Shown here one piece after another: positions 58,307-64,000 of a DNA stretch of 64,000 bases. How positions within the stretch are numbered: the stretch's first letter is position 1; each line of letters starts with the position of its first letter. The DNA is from Solea solea (taxonomy: Eukaryota; Chordata; Actinopteri; Pleuronectiformes; Soleidae), in NCBI RefSeq assembly GCF_958295425.1, contig NC_081147.1:5849290-5913289 (forward strand), written 5' to 3'. Position numbers and translations under genes: made by a program. Under the pieces are notes generated by a model. That model was not told where the DNA came from, searched no databases, and was given only the letters and a program-made list of their open reading frames with translations.

Positions 58307-58610
58307 ATGAAAAGACAGGGGGACAAGATACATGACTTCTTCTTCTCACCAGGTCAGAGCATCTACAGAAGCAGTCGCAGTCACAATCACATGCTCAGTT
58401 CAGTCATTTTAAGTTAAGTTTTAGATATTTGAAATGCTGGTTACTGAAGTGTGTTGTTTTTTCAATGGTGGTTGCATTTCTAATATTAATATTTTTATAC
58501 AATGTAGTTCCATCGAAGGAGGACACAGAAGCCTCTGATTCTGACAAAGATGTTGGTGAGCCAGAAGAGCCAGAAGAGCCAGACCCGGAGCCAGCTGTGT
58601 CCAGCATGTG
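58307..58610 (+). pseudogene. hAT transposase N-terminal relic
   Basis: ATG at 58307 opens MKRQGDKIHDFFFSPGQ and runs for 37 codons to a stop. The basic start plus DFF/SFF motif is how many hAT (TTF/ZMYM-like) transposases begin. From 58508, after a possible acceptor (ATACAATGTAG), the sequence encodes the acidic stretch SKEDTEASDSDKDVGEPEEP, also typical of the region before the zinc finger. AATAAA lies at 58716. The zinc finger and catalytic domain are absent, so this is an internal-deletion derivative. Confidence 0.45.
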
Positions 58611-58900
58611 TGTGTGTGTTAGTATCCCTGCATGAGTGTGTGAGTGGGTAACTGTGTGAGTGTGTAACTGTGTGTGAAGTTGTGCCAAGTTGTGTTTTAC
58701 ATTTTGTACATTGTTAATAAACTGCAAATTATACACACAAATCTGATCCCCTGTGTGCTTAGTATGTACATTTTAACATTAAGAAACTCAGATTGCAATT
58801 CATTGGTCGAGAAACAAATTATTTGTCATAGTCTGTGGACCCCCTGAAATAGCCTTGCCCCCCCGGCCACCCCAAAGATAAAAGTCTAGCTCCGCCACTG

Positions 58901-59008
58901 CCATCCGCATATTTGATTTGGCAGTGACACAAGGAGTACTCTACACTGGATATGGCAACCTTTCGCTCCCAAGCCAAGTTCCCTTTCTGTTTGGCTAGAC
59001 AACCTCTT
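58901..59008 (-). mobile_element. SINE, right piece (continues 56783-56828)
   Basis: CCATCCGCATATTTGATTTGG, CACTGGATATGGC and CCAAGCCAAGTTCCCTTTC match the 31915-32232 SINE family, minus strand. The element is shortened internally and lacks a clear B box. Confidence 0.65.
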
Positions 59009-59934
59009 CCACCTTGAAACTGAATTTTAAATTGTTTTTAAAGATGCTTTTCTGTTATACAGTTCGAGCACTACTCGGCTCTACTCGAGTCTGCACCTCG
59101 TTGACAGACCATGGTGTATTTTTGCAGACAGCAGCCAAATGTGAACTATTTTGTGACAATTGTTTGTTATCTGACACAAACATATTATAGAAAACAAGGC
59201 AACAGAAGTCAACTATGTCCCCCATGAGCTGCTTTTGGACTTGGTGCAGAAGAGTGAGTGGTTTCTGGTAACTTCTTCTCTGTTGGGAAATTGATGGCAA
59301 TTTAAAGCAGATTATAGCAGATTACAGATGAGGTGAGCTTTTTGTTAGATTGCTAAAATCTGTATTTCCTTGTATTCCTACTTGTGTATGTCTGTGTTTT
59401 AGGTTGGTTATTAGTTGCACATGGCATAAAAAAGAGTGAAAAATGTGTAAACTATTACTCTGGTAAAGCTCATATTTAAACCAATTTAATAGATTGCATC
59501 AAGCTGAGGAGCTGATGTGGGCTGGTGTGGAGATCTGCTGCTGTCCTCTGGTGTATAGATTGAGGCTAAACTTGACTTTGAGGGATGTCTGAACTAACAT
59601 GAGCTTCAGTTTGTGCTTTATGTTTTGCAGTACCACCTTTAGCCCGTGAGGATTACATGTTGTCCGTCTACATCTCTCCAGTGATTGAGGCTTTCCTCAC
59701 ATCTGAGACATTGGCACTTCCACAGTTCTACTGACAATGGTGTCCATGACACACAAAGTTAGGGGAAAACCAAAAAAAAACAAAACAAGACCCTGATGTT
59801 CTCTCAGTCTACATGGTTGGGATATTTCAGCCGCTTCTTGCTCTTTCTTTGTTAAACTAGTCCCCCCAAAATGTTATTAATTGGCATAATTAACACTTCT
59901 TGACGACTTACTACAAAGCTGGGTTTGAGGTATT
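59009..59934. other. No gene seen
   Basis: Unique sequence; the 81-codon minus-strand frame at 59055-59300 has no motif. Confidence 0.5.
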
Positions 59935-60660
59935 TTGCCTAATTTTTCAGCCACCACTCACTGCTTATGCCCCTCTCCATTAATGATGCTAATTAAGCAC
60001 TCTGACAGTTAATTTAAGATAATTAATACAAATACTAATATTAGACGGCACACAATTGGAGCCAGGCAGAGTGAAGTCACTTTTTAACATGTGCAAAGAG
60101 ATTCAGGGAAGGAGGAGGGCAGGGGGGGGAGTGGGCGGTTGCTCCAAAATACCTGCACATATCTATATTTCACAACCAGCCTGTTAGAATTTTAAATGGC
60201 TTCTAAAATCACGGCAATTTTTCTGCACAGGAAGTCTCAGCTGTCAGGGCCGCTTCCTGGCTCGTCTCGCAGCTGCCTGGCCCCTAGATTTGAGGATTTT
60301 TTTTTTTTGCCAAAAAGATTCATTAAATTATGCCCATTAGGTCTGTTTATAACACTGTACTTTTTCATCTCCTCTGACCTTAATGAGCAAAATTGCCTCA
60401 TTTGCTCCATATAGAAACACAAAAGCTCCTTTTTAAAAATGACGGTCAACTCATATTGCTTTGAGAGCTACGTATGACAGGCAGTCCAGATGGTCCATTT
60501 GCAGCACTTTGGCTCACTGTCGGCGGAGTGTGAATACGTCACTGTCGCCGCCTTAACTACCAAACACATTACCACTGAAGTATATGCCATTTGGAGTGTC
60601 AGGCTCATTTTTTAACATCTCCAAGGCCACTAAGCTTGATCCCCACCACTGAAAAAAGTC
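59935..60660. promoter_or_regulatory. Candidate conserved non-coding block
   Basis: This complex, repeat-poor sequence has many homeodomain-like cores (GATGCTAATTAAGCAC, GACAGTTAATTTAAG, ATAATTAATAC, CATTAAATTATGCCC) followed by GC-balanced stretches. It is the best-looking candidate for regulatory DNA in the window, judged by texture only. Open frames here (70-72 codons, both strands) are short. Confidence 0.25.
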
Positions 60661-61148
60661 CAAAAAGATTAACATAGAGGACTCAGTGTGTAGTCCGTCT
60701 CCTGTGGGTCGATATAGCTTAGCTTATCTCGGGAGTGTTGTTTGCTCCGAGCCCCTGGAGCTATTGGAAGCGCTGAGCCCCCTTTTTTTTACAGCCAGCA
60801 CAGCCACAGAAGGTGTAATAGATGGTGATTGTTGTGTAAATAAGGACCAAGCGAAACAAGTAGAAGAGGCCAGACATAGTAAATCAAAGCTACCTGTTTT
60901 GCAGCGAAAAAGGAGGTTACAGCAGTCACGTTCCACAGCTCAATTAGGAGCACAACAGCGCTCAACGCAGTAAAACATGTGGAATGTGAATTAGTGAAGC
61001 AGGCAGGGGTCAATGTGGTGCGAGCACCATCACACACTTGACACTAGGCTCCCCTTATGAGTGTTGACTCCAGGATTGGAAATTGTCTAATTTATCTCCT
61101 GACCTCCCCAGACTCTTCCACATACTGTCTTAATTGAATTACTTATGG

Positions 61149-61179
<31 letters not shown>

Positions 61180-63065
61180 CATGTTTGTGTATGTGTGCTT
61201 TCTGGCTGATTGCATGCATGGCAGTAGGTAGGCGGAGTTTATCATCAGTCTCGGGTGCCATCCCGCTTTGCTTAGACTTTCCTTAATGAGGCTGTAGATG
61301 TCGACCAAAGCTCGTTAGCCAGGATCCAGTATTATGGAGCGGCCGCACAGCCCACTGGTAAACATGGGAATGCTCAACTGGAGGCAGTCAGGCATAGATG
61401 TGCATTGAGATAGAACCAATACTGACCATCACAACTGATTTTGCACGCCGCCAAGATTACAATAGGAACATTTAAAATAAGTCACTATATCGCTATATAA
61501 AAAAATAGATAGTGTTCCTAAGTAAAGTTGACGAAACTAGCTAATTGGGGTTTTAAATACCTTTTATGGAGAGAACTAGACACATATATGTTAAACTGTG
61601 CCAGTATTTTGAAGTTTACAACAGTGATAGGCCATTAAAATGAATAATACATATGTTTTTAATTTTCAGTAATTAATCTTCAAATAACTGAATCATTTAT
61701 AAAGAATGCTCATTTGCAAATAGTTACATTTGTGTGATTATGGGCAATTTAGTGATTATTTATGTGAAACATAAATAAATTAACATTAAACATTAAATTC
61801 AGATAGTATAGTTTAATAGCAGCAGTCCACTTCAAGCAGTGGTGACACACACTGTTATTTAAGTATCTGGGGGTGGAGCCTGACTGTGAACATCCACCTA
61901 CACCTTCAACCGGGCATCTATTGGATGGTTCTATATGTCTTCACATTATCTCATTGGTCCAATGTTGTCTATTTGACTCTATACGCTACCCTAATTTAGT
62001 TGTAACTAAATTCATATTTTTCTTTCTTTTAGGTCATTCTACATTTTATTATATGTTGGGGTTTTTTTTTAATGTCAAATTGTGAAAATGTGATAGTCGT
62101 ATTAAGATAATTCAGGGATGGAAAGAATGCTTTACGAGAGACTCTCAATATGAAAATGTTATTTGATAAATTTAATAAAATACTATAAATTCATGGTAAA
62201 TTGGTTTATAATGAGTTTCTTTATAAATAGAAAGTAGTTGCCCCCTGATGCCCATTCAAGAGAATACAGGGGTTTCACACTGCTGAAATGGTTGGTTTAT
62301 ATTAATGATGTGGTAGATGAAAAATTCACTCTCCTAGATTGATGTGTGTACAAATACAAGAAATTCTAAGGTAAAAATGAACATTACAGTCTTATAGTGG
62401 TTATATGTTTAGTTGCTGTTGGTAAACATTGTAATGAAAATTAATGATTATTGATTGTCTCCTGTACAGTATAGCTTTTTACTATATACCTAACTGCCCT
62501 TATTCTCATTGATTGATTTATATATTTTCAGTGATCACAAACAAATGTCACAAAACCCCACATTCAGACACAAAAATCCCACCAATAAAATTTAAAAAGA
62601 AAAGTGATGACTGCTTACAGCCTCCAAATTTGAGGGCCCACATTAGTTGAGACATGACAAGTGGTGCTGTTTATAATTTAAAAAGGCTCCTTATCGTTAT
62701 GTTGGCAGCAAGCAAGGACTTGGGTGCAGAGAATCCACAGGGGACCATGTGGAAGTAAAAAAAGGAAATTTATATGCTGGAGACACAGAGATGCATCCAA
62801 AAGAAGAGAAAATAAGGAAATATGCAAGAGAGCAAGTACATGCAGGTCAATGTTGTGTGTTCCACTGCCGTGTTGGACACCTACTCAAAAAAGAAAGAAA
62901 AAAAAAGCATACATTCTGCTCCAGATATGCCAGTTGCTCACATGACCCTGATGTTTTCAGGAGAAGTTTAAAAATGTTTTCACTCAAACAGCTTCAGTAG
63001 ACAGACAAACATGGAGACCTTTAGAAACTATTAGAATTACAATTACAATGATAACAAAAATAATT
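60661..63065. other. No gene seen; GT microsatellite
   Basis: (GT)14-15 at 61151-61179. A GCGGCCGC-containing 17-mer at 61334-61350 is identical to 12559-12575. GTTGCCCCCTGATGCCCATTC near 62238 resembles a phrase common in fish MITEs. The 95-codon frame at 60686-60973 has no motif. Confidence 0.5.
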
Positions 63066-63240
63066 AATCATTTTATTTATATAGCACCTTTTAAGTGCTT
63101 TCACAGACCAGGTTAATGAAAATCAAACAGGATGAGAAACAATAGTTAAAAACAAGGAATAGAAGAACTGCTAATACATGATTATATTGAATAGAACAAT
63201 CAAAAAGAAAGGTTTAGAGGTATAAAATAAAAGCTCATAA
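63066..63240 (-). mobile_element. LINE 3'-end fragment, minus strand
   Basis: TTTATTTATATAGCACCTTTTA then AGTGCTTTCACAG is the reverse image of the AAGTGCT..TATATAAATAAA tails of L2/CR1-like fish LINEs. The body upstream in the element's sense direction is A-rich and decayed. Extent to 63240 is a guess. Confidence 0.45.
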
Positions 63241-64000
63241 GAATACAGTCTAAAATTTTTATTTAATACTTATTTATTTAGTTTTTTTTGGAATAGTAGG
63301 GCCCTGTCTGAGGATGTCAGACTGCACGGTAACATGTATGGGGTCAATTTTTCTCACCAATAAGGTTACATCACCTTATTGTCAGTCTGATCAAATCAAT
63401 CACTGTTGTTGTTGTTCGCTTTTCAGTATTGTTTTTTTTCTTGTTTATTTATAATCTGTGAAACTAAGCTAACAAATCAACTTCCTGTTTACACGCCCCA
63501 TGCACCTGAATGGTCATTTGATCTGATTGGTCTTTTTATTAGAAAACACATTTTTCAAATGAAAATGTAGTTGTAAAGATGTAGCCGTGCTGATCAAAAT
63601 GGAAATGCACACCTGCAGTGCAGAGCCACATTTTTGGGGTCAGAATCATAAAAAGGGTTACCGGCTTTGGCGCCACATGAAAAATACAGTATAGAGGGAT
63701 AATAACCCCCCATCCTCAAATCCTGACACATTATAGTGTGAGTTATACAACTACATTTTACAGCAGCCAGAGTTTGACCTATTACAAACTGTTGGTCAGT
63801 CCCCCTCTCCTCCCCTCACCATACCCAAGCAAGCAACAGTACAGAGATGCACCCTGAGTAATGCTAGCCATTCAAATTAAAATCTCAAAATATTATTAAA
63901 AATAATAACATTCTTTGCTCTCCAAATGCATATAATTCCGCTGTTCAATACTCTGTTCACGTGTCATGATAATTTTCATGAAAACACAGTTGAGAAACAC
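63241..64000. other. No gene seen
   Basis: AT-rich sequence to the window end, with no recognised element. Confidence 0.55.

Larger units (their letters stand above)
56821..58908. mobile_element. hAT transposon derivative, 2072 bp, exact 8-bp TSD
   Basis: The element spans 56829-58900. The left end CAGAGGCGGAGCTAGAG and the reverse complement of the right end CAGTGGCGGAGCTAGAC form the terminal inverted repeats. CCATCCGC is duplicated exactly at 56821-56828 and 58901-58908. The 8-bp duplication and CAG..GCGGAGC ends place it in hAT. Most of the transposase is missing; a short N-terminal relic remains at 58307. A second transposon (57314-57923) sits inside it, and the element itself sits inside a SINE. 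Confidence 0.92.

Noticed and set aside
1..64000. CRISPR array, bacterial operon, rRNA or viral genome
   Set aside because: No regularly spaced identical repeats, no dense coding, no Shine-Dalgarno-spaced genes; the repeat content is that of a vertebrate nuclear genome.

Overview
The window looks like a gene desert (or very long intron) from a ray-finned fish, most probably an acanthomorph teleost. It is AT-rich and full of dinucleotide repeats. Its mobile DNA is typical of fish: tRNA-headed SINEs, RTE-like and L2/CR1/Rex-like LINE ends, hAT and TTAA-target DNA transposons, and Tc1/mariner relics. No intact host gene, rRNA, tRNA gene, CRISPR array or bacterial-type operon is visible. Nearly all open frames are short and unconserved in appearance. 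The few that read as protein are transposon or multicopy-gene relics. Family names come from remembered signatures, not database searches; boundaries backed by terminal repeats and target-site duplications (TSDs) are the strongest calls.

Layout. 1-11 kb: sparse sequence with two diverged repeat families, a perfect 22-bp hairpin and a degraded minisatellite. 11-20 kb: the densest relic zone, with two opposite-strand copies of one pseudo-exon region, a LINE reverse transcriptase apparently split by later insertions, several SINEs, and two LINE relics in tandem on the minus strand, one with a 156-codon uninterrupted RTE-like C-terminus. 23-28 kb: a hAT MITE with an exact 8-bp TSD carrying an inner LINE tail, a degenerate tandem array, and a retroposon with a 15-bp TSD whose body is a GC-rich block plus a CT-rich tract. 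30-40 kb: a Harbinger-like MITE, a SINE whose tail matches the RTE LINE tail, an inverted SINE pair, a palindromic cluster, a third pseudo-exon copy and a short LINE with a 14-bp TSD. 40-52 kb: two Tc1/mariner transposase relics, an 837-bp TTAA transposon, a large fold-back and further dispersed repeats. 52-64 kb: a candidate exon, a CAAC-rich tract, a 358-bp TTAA MITE, and a three-layer nest at 56.8-59.0 kb (SINE split by hAT split by TTAA MITE). The tail end holds blocks rich in TAATTA-like cores that could be regulatory.

Nothing here works together as a pathway. The content is a record of successive insertions, and nesting gives their relative order. I did not find a convincing new biological system. 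The items most worth checking are the pseudo-exon family with three local copies, the structured hairpins, the orphan GC-rich retroposon and the candidate 138-bp exon.
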